This document shows, one piece after another, positions 12,320 to 22,599 of a stretch of 64,000 nucleotides of DNA. The DNA lies in assembly GCA_004794655.1 (NCBI GenBank), contig SMMW01000521.1:5996501-6060500 (forward strand), given 5' to 3'. The notes under the pieces are model-generated. The model did not search any database and was not told where the DNA came from. It worked only from the letters and a program-made list of their open reading frames with translations. Each line of letters begins with the position of its first letter. Within the stretch, counting starts at the first letter, position 1. Position numbers and translations under genes: made by a program. This stretch comes from Marisa cornuarietis. Taxonomy: Eukaryota; Mollusca; Gastropoda; Architaenioglossa; Ampullariidae.

Positions 12320-12780
12320 ACTATCTCTTGTAAATAGTCAGGAGCAGTTTTAAACATGCAGGACTGTGCAATCGAAACACTTTGTGATCAATGCGCTTGT
12401 TCACTGAGAGCCAGTGAAGGCTCTGTAGGATAGGGGGGATGTGCTCAGTGGACCACTTTGCACAGGTGACAATCCTGGCGGCTGTGTTTTGAACTCTTTG
12501 GAGTCGATCTAACTGGGAAAACTGTTCAGAATCTGTGTATCGTCTGCAAAGAACTGATGTCCCATCTGAAAACATTCAATTACATGTCCAAGCTTTAAAG
12601 TGTATACCGAAAATAATAATGGACCCAGAACGGATCCCTGTGGTACGCCACACACCAGAGGAACTGACTCAGAGCTGGCAGAGCCGACATCACTCTCTGA
12701 GATCTCTCGACAAGATAGCAGTCAATCCACAAAGCGTGAATGACGTCACTTGGTCTGAAGACGTGTATGAGTGATGTAAA
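12320..12780 (-). mobile_element. Internally deleted CR1/L2-like reverse transcriptase fragment
   Basis: On the minus strand the order is a WLLSREL..SDVG segment, then [18 protein letters not shown] (conserved RT motif), then FFADDTQ (catalytic ADD). The sequence then jumps directly to [32 protein letters not shown] and LLLTIYKR, which belong to the C-terminal end. The connecting part, roughly 150-200 residues in related elements, is missing. The same C-terminal text occurs at 26.88-27.07 kb in a copy that keeps the part lost here. Non-functional. Confidence 0.75.
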
Positions 12781-13203
12781 AAAAAGAAAGAAATGACGTG
12801 AGAGAGAGAGAGAGAGAGCGTGAGAGGGAAGTTAGTCGGTTGGGAGAAGAAAGATGTTTAGGACGAGAAAACAAGGCGTAGGATAGGAATTGAAAAGAAG
12901 AATTTGTGAGTAGGGCCTCTAAAAGTGTATAGAACGATTAGTGAGTAGGGCTTTAGGTATTCTCTTAGATATTGTCTTAGGAATTCAGCAAGAAAGGATT
13001 CGAAGAAAGTATTTCAGGAACTGGACATATGCGTGCAGACAACTGGCTTGGACAATGTGCAAGTCGATGATGGCCTTTGATATAATCTTGTTGAATTAAG
13101 ACTTCATGACTGGCGCAGTGGTGTGGGACATTTGTTCATCAGTAAACTTGAGCGTGTGCTGGCCTTCTAGTGAAACTTGTGCCTTCTGTTGGATGTTGCA
13201 TTT
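12781..13203. other. No gene recognised; short (GA)n
   Basis: Contains a (GA)n tract at about 12798-12818. No coding or repeat structure otherwise. Confidence 0.5.
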
Positions 13204-13368
13204 TCTGTGGAAAGTATGACATGTTGGATATTTGTTGTATGGAGTGTATTCCGGCTTGTATGACATGTGTGATATTTGTTGTATGGACTGTATTCCGGCT
13301 TGTATGACATGTGTGATATTTGTTGTATGGAGTTTATTCCGGCTTGTATGACATGTTGGATATTTGTG
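13204..13368. repeat. 44-bp tandem repeat, about 3.7 copies
   Basis: Unit GGCTTGTATGACATGTGTG followed by ATATTTGTTGTATGGACTG and TATTCC. The 94- and 114-aa minus-strand frames across it are translations of the repeat. Confidence 0.9.
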
Positions 13369-14190
13369 CTGAGGACTGTGTGACGCTGTGTGTGACGCAG
13401 CCCTGTGACGTGGAGGTGACGGCCCACTACACACCCACATTTTGTTGTCATCTTATTTTGACGTCAGCGCCTTGAGCTGTCCACAGGCCAGGATATGACG
13501 CTATACAAGCCAACATTATTATTTAATTATTATTTGCAGCCTCGCTGACAGATTTTCAATTGGGTTGAGCAAACTGTTACCGACTACTGGCTTCACGTGT
13601 TTCTTCCTCCCATTCGTCCTTCTATAGACATTACATTTGCATGTTGCTTTGCGTGCGTCCGTGTACGTGTTTTTATTATTATCCAGAGGATTTTCTTGTG
13701 TGAGTGTGTGTGTGTGTGTGTGCGTGTGCGTGTGTGTGTGTGTCGGGGGAGCATAAATTTTGTTGATATATCTCTGTACCATTGTTTGTGGACATGTTTT
13801 AGTCTGTTTCACTTTGTCGGTTGAGTGAATTTGTGTCTTTGAATTTCTTTGTAAAGCGCATTGAGCCTTCTGTAAAGCAGGGAAATACGCTATATAAATT
13901 TCCGTTATTATTATTATTATTATTATTATTATTTACCCAGTCAGTTGTTTGAGTTGTGAGGGACATGGCACATTTCAAGCCAGTAACTACACTGACAGAC
14001 ATGCAAACACACAGTGAAGTGAAATGCTGTCGACAGTTCTGACAACATGTACCATGTGTACATCATGTTCTGATCTTCTACTGATATATCAGTGTGTGGA
14101 AATGTGGAAATGACAAACTGTAATACACATACAACAGCTGACTTCAACTGGCAAATTACCACACTGTCTGTTAAACTGTACAACACAGCT
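13369..14190. other. No gene recognised; (GT)n and (TTA)n
   Basis: Holds a (GT)n tract at about 13700-13742 and a (TTA)n tract at about 13905-13933. Homology with the B segment begins only at about 14191. Confidence 0.5.
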
Positions 14191-14264
14191 GAGGTTTTCC
14201 TATCGTCTTCACACAGTACCAGACAAAAATCACATAACTTCACAGACAATAAGATGCACAGCTG

Positions 14265-14270
14265 TTTATT
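14265..14270 (-). terminator. Poly(A) signal AATAAA, gene A
   Basis: AATAAA within GGCAAAATAAACAGCTG on the minus strand. The motif and its surroundings recur at 27943, 35900, 41999 and 47495, always downstream of a CTLD gene or its remnant. Confidence 0.65.
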
Positions 14271-14384
14271 TTGCCAAAGAAAACGGTTCTACAGGCTCGA
14301 ATCATTTTAGACGACTTCCCTCTCAAGTGTCTTGTCCCCTGTGCCTATAGTAACCTGCATTGCACCTCAGTTTGTGTTGTCAGC

Positions 14385-17300
14385 TCACTCGCCACTACGT
14401 TTGACCTGACAACAAGAGAACACAAGACACAATTAATGAGCAAATCACATGCAACATGATAACACAGGACTACGGTGAAATCAGTAAGATGCAATGGTAA
14501 ATAAGGTGTAACAGGACTACATGGGTAAAAAAAGTGATAAGGGAGTTCACAGCACTCAACGAAAATAAACATGAGGCACGAGACAGAAAGAATGATTTTT
14601 TATTATGAGAAAAACAATGGAATGATGGCTGTAATAACCGCTATTCCGTGTCTCTCATAATCACACATCCTTAATTTCCATAGTACAGCATCACAGAATC
14701 CAATAGGAGTGCTCACCCAGCGCTTGACACAAACACAAGCACCAGGTGAATGTGTCGGACATGATGAAGGGGAAAGCTAGACAACAGTGAGGATGAAGGA
14801 CAAAGGACAGAGAAGATACAGAATGAACAGTAACAACGATGAGTTAGCTAAAATGTAATGAACAATGTTATCAGCATCACCTACAAATTAGGATAAATAT
14901 CAGAAAGTGAGAGAGAACGATTGAGGATTAACAGCAGTCAGTAGAAACTGTTTAGGAGAAGTGTTAACGGAAAAGATGTTTTTAATTCAGGTTAACGAGA
15001 CCCAATGATGTGTAAGTGGCAGATATACAAGAGAAGGGGATTCTGTTCCTTTGCTGTACCACAGCCAACATCAAGTAACCACACATCACTGTTGTCATGA
15101 CAGCAGCACACAAGATGAGCTAAAGAGGGAAGACACGTTGGAGCTTGGGTGCTGGGTGTTATGAACACATTGCAATAGCGACTGATTGAGTAATGGCTTA
15201 GCAAAAGAAGTTTTAAACAAAGGCAAACACAAACAACAGATAATACTTTTATCTACAAAAGAGATATCTGAATGACAGCACATATCTCTTGACTTCCTCT
15301 TAAAAACTGAGTGATTAAAGAAGCCTGGCTGTCACTCACATACCGCAGAGGTGTATGTACAGTTAAACAGGTGAGACAACAGGGTGACGATTGAAAAGAT
15401 GCGAACAGATAATCAGGTAGATAAGCAGCTAGTCTCCAGACAACTAAGAGGCGATGAAAGAGAGGCAGGCCGGGAAGTTTTTTAATTTTTATAAATAGTG
15501 TGCAATGTTTATGCAGAATTGTAAAAAGATATTAACACTATGTTGATATGGCTAGGTGCTTATGGGACTAGAAGTTTATAAGGCTCTTTACTTGGGTAGA
15601 AGGACTAATGAACAGGAGGACGGAGTGAGATTAGGGAAAAGCCAGTTTGGGGTCACTTAAGGGTAGCATGGGTTTTAGGGATGAGGGGACACGAATATTT
15701 CGGATGCAAAAGTAAGATAATAATTTTATGTGTATATGTTATATGAATACAAACAGAACTAACATAGCATAACATAGACAATTACAAATAAAGAGGAGAA
15801 AGTTGGCCTCACTGTTCTCTGGACTTTAAATCTGCCAGCTGGTCTCTCGCAGACGAAGGGCATTAGGACTGAAGGATCGCATGGAACATCATGCCACTGG
15901 CCGCGTGTATTAAAAAAGGCAGCACAGGATTCTTGTTTGCCGCCATTATTATCTGGTTGTCCGGGCTCCCAGTTAGTGTAGACCAAGGGACTTCCTGTAG
16001 ATGTCAGCACCCAGTGTCCTTCTGACAAAAAGTCGTTGAATCCTATCCACGCGGTTGACACTAATCGAACAAAGTATGATAAGCATGAACAATAACAACA
16101 ATATTAATAACAATAATAAATGTATATTTTATTTCCCTCACCAAGGAGCATGCTTTAAGAACTTAAGAAAAGCAGGAGACAAGGACAGCAATCGATGGAC
16201 GGAAGGAGAAACAACTTTGCAGACAAGTAACAAAAGACAAACACAGAGAACGTAAAGAGAAATCAGGTTACAAACAGTAAAGATGGAGACTGTAAGAAAT
16301 CTGCAGAGGAAGACAAGCAGGCGGACTAGTCATGTGTTTATAATCACAATTATTGACAACTAAGTTGATTGGTGTCAGGAGTAGTGCTTATATACATAAT
16401 CATATATAATATATATATAGCATGTAGATATTGGCAATATTAAACTATTGGAAAAGTTACATTAATCATTTAAAAACACGTATTAATTTTAACAGCACTA
16501 GTAATTACAGTCACTGGAGCTGATGTTCTATTGATGCACAACATTTACAAACCTTGTAAGAACTGCGTTATCGCCAAGCAAATATTAAAGGACATTAAAG
16601 GACAAAGTTACTTACCACCACGTGTCGTCATCAGACTATAAACAAATTTATTCTCCAGGGCCGAGTTAATTTCAACAAGGTGACCACCAAAAGTCTCGCA
16701 AAAACTCTGCGACAATAAACATTTCAACACATGATGTTACTGTAACAGGGTGGGATGAGGTTCGCTCTCTCAGTCTCACCACAATGATAACACAACACCG
16801 TCGTGGGTTGAGTCCGGTTTACTATTGTGTCAGAGGATAGGTCTCACTAGGCGAAAGCTCTAACAACTTGGTGGGGCGATGCGACCACCTCTCTTCTCTC
16901 CGTTCGACTCCCCTCTCTTCTCCCTCTCTCACCCTCTTATCCCCCTCATACCCGACTTTTCTAGAAGCCCTGTCCTTGTTACTAGGCGACCCCCTTCCGC
17001 TCTCCTTCGGCCGGGTCGCCATTCGGCCAGTGGTTTTCCCCAACCCCCTCCCACTCTCTTTCGGTCACAAGGTATGTCACCTACCTTTCTATCCCTGTGT
17101 GTGTGTGTGTGTGTGTGCAATGCGTGTGTGTACCTGTGCTGTGCGTGCCATAACCCATACTACTATACATACTACTTAATGATTATTGAACCCCAGAACA
17201 TACAGGTTTTACTTGAAAGTAAAAGCCAGGTAACAGAGCAGCGGATTTATGAGGTAAGATAAGGAGGGCGAAGTAAGGTAAGACTAACATGTCATGTACC

Positions 17301-19011
17301 TACAGACTGTAGTGAACAGAAAACTCCTTTAGTTTCACAAAGTCCTCTAGATGAACTCTCTCCCTTTCCATATCCGCCACCTTCCTACAACTGAATCCTT
17401 CAAATCTGCACTGAAAACTCACCTCTTCCTTGAGCATTACTCCTAACACAGTCCACACAATGCTCGTCCTTCTTACCCTCCCCCCTTCCGCTCTTGCTAC
17501 TTGTCTCCCCATCTTTCTCTGCAGAATCACTATATTCTCTGTTCCTGTTACTTGCTGTCTTTTGTGTTTTCTATCTTTGTTTTCTGTTTTTCGTCAGTAT
17601 TGTCGATATTGTCATGCGATATACAAATCTTCATTATAAATATCTTCATTATTATTATTATTTTTATTAGTGGAGTTTATCAACATGGTGAGTAACGAGC
17701 TGAATATCACAGTATTGGCTATTCACGAATCTTATTGACTTATCTATCAACACGGCGAGTAATGTTTTATTTTAATTAAATAGTTTAATAATATTGTTGA
17801 CTATTTACAAAAGGTATTTATGAAAGCTTAATGTTATGTCTGGAAATGTAAATGTGTAAGTGTTAACAAACAACTCATTTAATAAAATATTTACTAACAC
17901 AAAGAGACAGATTAGAAGAAAAAAACAGAAAAAAGAACAGAAAAGAAAAAAAACGATAATGTCTTCATTTCAATAGCGTTTGATGGTGTAACACCAGTTA
18001 ATATTCATTCATTCACACGTGTGAACATACGAGTTAAAATTCTTGATTGTAAAATAGCCCCTTAAGAGCGACAGATATTTACACATGGAAACCATGGAGG
18101 TGGTCGGTAGGACAAAACGAGAAAAATATTCTGCAAATAAAAGTGTCATTGAGTGATGAGAGTGGACACAGGTCAGTGCACATCAACTTACTACAGCGAC
18201 TGCCCACGGGAGAGGCTGGTGGATGTAAGTGTAGCAGGATTTCTCGTATGAAGTCCAAAAGCTTGGACACCCACAGTCTGCAGGAAAGTAAACACAGGGC
18301 AGTTCTGACATCGGACTATAAAACTATTTATTTTCTTGAAAACTACTTTTTCTCTTCTTAATATTATGTCAGCAATCAATATAATTTTTAACCGAAAAAT
18401 ACTAAAATGTACTGAAGGCGCATACAGTACTGTACACAGTAAGTGCATCAAGAAATCCCAGAGAACACATTCCCTAGTGTCTTCCAGGTATTGTTAACAT
18501 AACAAATAACAACACTGTTAACATTGGTGTAGCGATGTAAGCGATGTTAAATACAGTTTTATGGAAAGATCTTTGCTGTGGAGTAAAGGGTTTGATAACA
18601 CGACTTGAAAAGATATACTTACAACATGCGGTACAGAGAGACAGGAGAAGTAACAGTGTTGATGAAGACATATACTTACAACATGCGGTACAGAGAGACA
18701 GGAGAAGTAACAGTGTTGATGAAGACATGTACTTACAACATGCGGTACAGAGAGACAGGAGAAGTAACAGTGTTGATGAAGACATATACTTACAACATGC
18801 GGTACAGAGAGACAGGAGAAGTAACAGTGTTGATGAAGACATGTACTTACAACATGCGGTACAGAGAGACAGAAGAAGTAACAGTGTTGATGAAGACATA
18901 TACTTACAACATGCGGTACAGAGAGACGAGAAGTAGCAGTGTTGATGAAGACATGTACATACAACATGCGGTACAGAGAGACAGGAGAAGTAACAGTGTT
19001 GTTGAAGACAT
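14385..19011 (-). CDS. Secreted C-type lectin domain protein, gene A (5 exons, about 164 aa)
   Basis: Model on the minus strand: exon 1 from the array (any of 18963-19011 to 18623-18671), exon 2 18192-18277, exon 3 16616-16706, exon 4 15813-16060, exon 5 14385-14405. All junctions have GT-AG and compatible phases (1, 0, 1, 0). The product starts with a signal peptide (MSSSTLLLLLSLCTAC type). It continues CGCPSFWTSYEKSCYTYI (exon 2), SFCETFGGHLVEINSALENK (exon 3), then the ligand half in exon 4 and VKRSGE in exon 5. Six cysteines fit a long-form CTLD. The role is inferred as a secreted sugar-binding protein, such as an immune or matrix (perlucin-like) lectin. If exon 4 is not spliced, the frame runs to a stop at 15759 with a hydrophobic tail. 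The promoter TATA is at about 19047 and the AATAAA at 14265. Confidence 0.75.
15813..16060 (-). CDS. Gene A exon 4: QPD-type ligand half of the CTLD
   Basis: Reads STAWIGFNDFLSEGHWVL, then GQPDNNGG, then GQWHDVPC and PFVCER. QPD in the EPN/QPD position is, in the CTLD family, the tripeptide usually associated with galactose-type specificity. All other lectin copies in this window where the site is readable have EPN. The usual WND is WHD. The donor ACA|GTGAGG at 15812 is matched by ACA|GTGAGT in gene C and TTA|GTGAGC in gene B at the same place, which supports splicing to exon 5. Confidence 0.85.
16745..17175. other. Copy-A-specific insertion of about 430 bp
   Basis: Absent at the equivalent point of copy B (about 30305), where the flanking sequences are nearly joined. 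It contains a C-rich, then GT-rich stretch with a (GT)n at 17098-17118. No element family was recognised. Confidence 0.5.
17348..17690 (+). mobile_element. 5'-truncated CR1/L2-like retrotransposon 3' end
   Basis: Nearly the same as 52195-52560: the coding end LPFHIRHLPTIESFKSALK, then a 3' UTR with CACAGTCCACACAATGCT, and an A+T-rich tail. Absent from copy B at the equivalent site (about 30480). Further relatives are at 56300-56620 (+) and 58893-59285 (-). Confidence 0.8.
18611..19011 (-). repeat. Tandem array of signal-peptide first exons, gene A (7 units of 57 bp)
   Basis: Each 57-bp unit reads ATG, SSSTLLLLLSLCTAC, a last T, then the donor GTAAGTAC or GTAAGTAT. Only 8 nt separate one exon's end from the next ATG. 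Exon units are 18623-18671, 18680-18728, 18737-18785, 18794-18842, 18851-18899, 18908-18954 and 18963-19011. Unit 6 has lost 2 nt (47 nt, frame broken). Unit 7, nearest the promoter, has T for S at one position and a weaker donor (GTATGT). Unit length is a multiple of three, so units 1-5 form one open frame with a 19-residue period. The exon is homologous to the single first exons of C (MSPRPLLLLFLLCGTC) and D (MFPTALVLLLSLCGLC), all 49 nt with the same phase. Confidence 0.9.
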
Positions 19012-19044
19012 GGTGGTCGCTAAGTCTGTCAGCAGTTGTTGGGG

Positions 19045-19053
19045 TTTTTTATA
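19045..19053 (-). promoter_or_regulatory. TATA box, gene A
   Basis: GACTATAAAAAA on the minus strand, about 36 nt before the ATG of the promoter-proximal unit of the array. The same GACTATAAA context precedes the first exons of B, C and D. Confidence 0.65.
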
Positions 19054-19219
19054 GTCTTAATATCGAAGGTCGGGTTGCAAAAAGGATCATTTTGTGAGAG
19101 GATTTATTCTAATGTAACAATCGATCTGAAACTTAGACAAAGTAGCTGAGACCAGCTGTTTGAACAAACAATAACCGTGAAACTAGAGGCACCTTTGACG
19201 GATGCCCATCTCGGTAAAA

Positions 19220-19224
19220 ACATT

Positions 19225-19274
<50 letters not shown>

Positions 19275-19310
19275 TTCTCTTCTGTGTGTGTGAGTGTGTG
19301 TGTATTTCTC
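19220..19310. repeat. (GT)n microsatellite
   Basis: Dinucleotide run of about 50 bp plus a second shorter GT-rich part. Confidence 0.95.
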
Positions 19311-19321
19311 TCTTCATCATC

Positions 19322-19378
19322 GTCGGTGTGCTTCAAGAGCACGGAAGAGATTCTAATGAGTCTTTGTGACATCGCGGT
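19322..19378 (+). pseudogene. Possible CTLD exon 2 remnant on the plus strand
   Basis: Reads V-CFKSTEEILMSLCDIA and ends at a good donor (GCG|GTAAGA). The length from cysteine to donor and the pattern resemble the end of CTLD exon 2 in gene E and in the orphan at 27769. The tryptophan is absent and no acceptor is seen. The copy in segment B (32116-32172) reads CFKSTEEIPLSFYDIA. Confidence 0.3.
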
Positions 19379-19489
19379 AAGAGGTTCGATCACCACTTCA
19401 TATCAGACTAATAGAAATGATTGTTACAAAATGTGGCACTGTCCACACAGCACTGTTTTCAATGTTGGAGTGTCCAGTAGTACCAACTG

Positions 19490-19640
19490 TGGTCAGTGTT
19501 ACATTATCAAACAAATACACTCTGTGTTACACTATCAAACAAATACAGTCTGTGTTCAGTGTTACACTATCAAACCTGTACCACGTGTGCTTTATGCTAC
19601 ACTCTACACCCAGAACCAGCTGTGCTCAATGTTACACCAC
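19490..19640. repeat. Short tandem repeat, about 34 bp, 3-4 copies
   Basis: Unit GTTACACTATCAAACAAATA with CAGTCTGTGTTCA, degenerating downstream. The paralogous block is at 32283-32420. Confidence 0.85.
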
Positions 19641-19827
19641 TGACTAAAATACTTCTGCTGTCGAATATCCAAAATAAAGAGATAAGACACTAAACAGTGA
19701 AGATCATTTCATGATTTTAGTAAAATGCAGAGCTGAAACATGTAAAATTAGGGAAAAGAACCATTTCAGCAGACATGTTTAAAAATTGACTGAGGATAGT
19801 TGTGCCTAAACTGACAGTATTATATTG

Positions 19828-20070
19828 ATATTGGAACATATCAACACATTACATTTATGTAGAAACATATCAGCACAGTATTATATTGATGTATGAACAT
19901 AGCAACACAGTATCATATTGATATAGAAACATGTCAACACAGTATTATATTGATGTATGAACATATCAACACTGTAATATATTGAAGTAGGAACATTTCA
20001 ACATAGTATATTATATTGATGTAGGATTATATCAACACAGTATTATATTGATGCAGGAACATATAAGCAC
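19828..20070. repeat. 32-bp tandem repeat, about 7 copies
   Basis: Unit GAACATATCAACACAGTATT followed by ATATTGATGTAG. The paralogous, longer block is at 32875-33180. Confidence 0.92.
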
Positions 20071-20137
20071 AGGAATATTTTACATAGCTCTGTATAGGCT
20101 TAAATTCATGCATTATAGCGAAATGTTCCTCCTATTA

Positions 20138-21659
20138 ATACCTCTCTTTGTATTCCCCCGATGAGTGTATTGGAAGTATATCAAGCACTTACCCAACTCA
20201 AAGATACTAACACCAGAGGGCCTGACAACATCGACAGTAAAATTCTAAAGCTCTCAGCACCGGCCATTGCTGAAACTCTGACCTACCTGTACAACTTCTG
20301 TATTGATAAATCTTATTTTCCAACACACCTTAAACAAGCAAAAGTAATGCCTATACACAAATCTGGTGATACATGTGACCCTTAAAACTATCGCCAAATC
20401 TCAATCCTATCACCTTTCTCAAAACCCCTAGAAAAACACACCCACAAGCACCTACAAGAACACCTTATAAGGCATGAGCTTCTCCACCCGAACCAATCTG
20501 GCTTTAGGCCCCGTCACTCTTGTCACACAGCACTAACATCCATGGTGGAGCAATGGCTAAATAACATTAACGACAATCATTTTTCTGCTGCCTTATTTGT
20601 TGACTTTGCCAAAGCCTTTGATGTTATAGATCACAATCTGCTCATCAGAAAACATGATTTATACAATTTAAGTAGCGGGAGCACCAAACTCCTTACCTCC
20701 TTTCTCGACATGCTCCTCACTACAAGACAAAAAAGACAAAACCTAGTCACCCCATTCCCAAGTATCCATAATGGCACTCAAGCAATAACGGAAGTTCAGT
20801 CCCACAAACTCATAGGGGTTACCATCGACAACAACTTATCGTGGTCCCAACATATCTCTGCTATAAGCAAAAACATTCCCAAGAAAGTCTACCAGCTGTC
20901 AAGAATTAGGCATTTCCTAGACCCACACACAAGACAACTCTTCTATACAACCCACATTCAGTCAGTCATTGACTACCTCCACCATCTGGGACTCCGCTAG
21001 TGGAGTTTCCATGAAACCTCTAGCAAGTGTCCAGAGGCGAGCAATAAAAGCCGTTCTACTCAAACCGACAATACAGTCGAGTGACTTCCCCTCTCTGGGT
21101 GTCCTTCCCCTAACAAAAAGACTTAAATTTAATAAATGTATATTCATGTACAAAATACTGACCAGTAAACTGTCCCCCAGACTCGCTTTGTTGTTTTCTT
21201 CCAATTATACTGGGACTTCCCCAAAACTAAATACTCCAATCCCTAGAATAGACCTCTATACATCTACTCTCAAATATTCAGGGAGCGTGTTGTGGAACAG
21301 CCTCCCTCTCCATCTCAAGCAGATAAACTCCCTGAAGTGCTTTAGACGCCGTCTTCTAAAACATTTACAAGAAAATTAGATGAGCCCTCTAGAAACACCT
21401 CTCAATTCCAGGATCCATGTAAATATCTGCTTATTTGTTTGTTGTTGCTGTTGTTTCTTGCTTGTACTTTTTTTTAACAATCACCTTGTACATACTCACC
21501 TTCCACTCTTATTTGATGTTATCTCATGTTTATTACCAATTGTTTTTGCATTCTTTTAATTATTTGTTTATTCTTTCCCGGTATGGGGCGAGGGCTAAAT
21601 AAAAAAAGCACCTTCTCGCTTATTTACCTCTCGTTAATAAAGAATTGTCATTGTCATTG
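20138..21659 (+). mobile_element. CR1/jockey-like non-LTR retrotransposon fragment lacking its catalytic core
   Basis: The plus strand encodes RT text: NIDSKILKLSAPAIAETL, then VMPIHKSGD, then a stop, NYR.ISILSPFSK.LEK and HPNQSGFRPRHS. Next come DFAKAFDVIDH, TRQKRQNLVT, and then abruptly SHKLIGVTIDNNLSWS, LDPHTRQLFYTTHIQS, VLWNSLPLHLKQINSLKCF and a stop near 21377. The segment with GVPQGS and the YADD catalytic motif is missing. One frameshift lies near 20975. The 3' end is a TTGTCATTGTCATTGT tail. The equivalent site in copy B (33236-33246) lacks the whole piece. Confidence 0.85.
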
Positions 21660-22079
21660 TATAGATGCATGATGATCATACAGAATAATATTGTGTGTTT
21701 AGAGGTCTATTCACAGATGCTAATGTAATGTAAGTGTCTATTCTTATCTGTTGCTTTTCATAGTCTGCCTTACATTGTAAATACTATGCTTCATTCTTCA
21801 GCGTGTCATGGACAAAGGTGTGGACTATATTGTGTACATCATCTGCACATCTTAGTGACAATGAAAGAGAAAACCTTTATTAACCAGTATTTTCCTTGGG
21901 AGGTTAACCCTTATGTAGCCAACCCTTGGCGGACACGACTCACCACATCCTGACATCTCGCTAACGTAGTCTTTGATATAAAATACATACAGAATAAAGG
22001 TCAGGGCTGATCAGAACAATGTGATAGCACTAGCTGTCGTATCTGAATATTAAAGTTAGGAATAGCACGTACTTACCGA

Positions 22080-22146
22080 CTTACAGGATAACACAGAGAA
22101 ACACACCCATCCACACATATCGTTGATCGCCTGTGAAGCCCATAAA
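22080..22146 (-). other. Conserved start-plus-donor reading frame, possible first exon
   Basis: Minus strand: ATG GGC TTC, then a frame reading MGFTGDQRYVWMGVFLCVIL up to GTAAGTCGGTAAGTAC, which has two donor-like sequences in a row. The copy in segment B (33663-33727) keeps the ATG, frame and both donors. The hydrophobic end resembles a signal segment. No following exon or TATA was identified and the phase does not suit CTLD exon 2. Confidence 0.2.
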
Positions 22147-22599
22147 TGTTTCTTTAACAACTCATTTTCCTTCTATTGTTTCGTCCATACCACTCAGAAC
22201 ACTTTCGTCGATGCCCCTTTGGTTTTCATTTGTATTATTAAAATCTTACTCAGGTAAACAGTCGAGTGCTAGGATCATCATCCTCTGATAAAGCTGACAC
22301 TAACAACTGTTTGTTGAGTGAAGCCAGTCCGTGAAAACACCCGGTAACTGTCGCTCGTGAGAGAGATGTTTCACAGACCTCCCACATTTGATTCTTAGAA
22401 AAGCCATGTAGTCTATAAATAATATTTACTGGATAGAGATAACAACCTCTGTGGCTGACAGGTTGATTTCTCACGCAAGGTGTCGGTTCAATAACATAAT
22501 ATCCGAAATAAAAATGATGCTACCGTGCAATGAAAATATTAATAGATACACAGGCCTTCACCGCAACACAACAAGACATTATGTTGCTAGTCTAGAAAA

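Larger units (their letters stand above)
14191..22556 (-). repeat. Segmental duplication, copy A (contains CTLD gene A)
   Basis: Direct repeat of the segment at 27869-34120. Homology covers the 3' exon, all CTLD exons, the first-exon array and the flank to about 22556. Copy A carries extra DNA: about 430 bp at 16745-17175, a retrotransposon 3' end at 17348-17690, and a 1.5-kb retrotransposon at 20138-21659. Orientation is given as that of the gene inside. Confidence 0.85.

Noticed and set aside
13096..13451. Minus-strand frames of 114 and 94 aa with HMSYKPEY repeats
   Set aside because: Translations of the 44-bp tandem repeat.
18474..18622. Continuation of the minus-strand array frame to a stop at 18474 as a 141-aa protein
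   Set aside because: The part after the last unit is intronic, has no motif and follows a consensus donor.
18544..19054. Plus-strand frames of 130 and 149 aa across the exon array (YLQHAVQRDRRSNSVDED and MRYRETGEVTVLMKT repeats)
   Set aside because: Open only because the 57-bp unit is a multiple of three without stops on that strand. The minus strand explains the sequence as exon plus donor. The same applies to 31284-31866.
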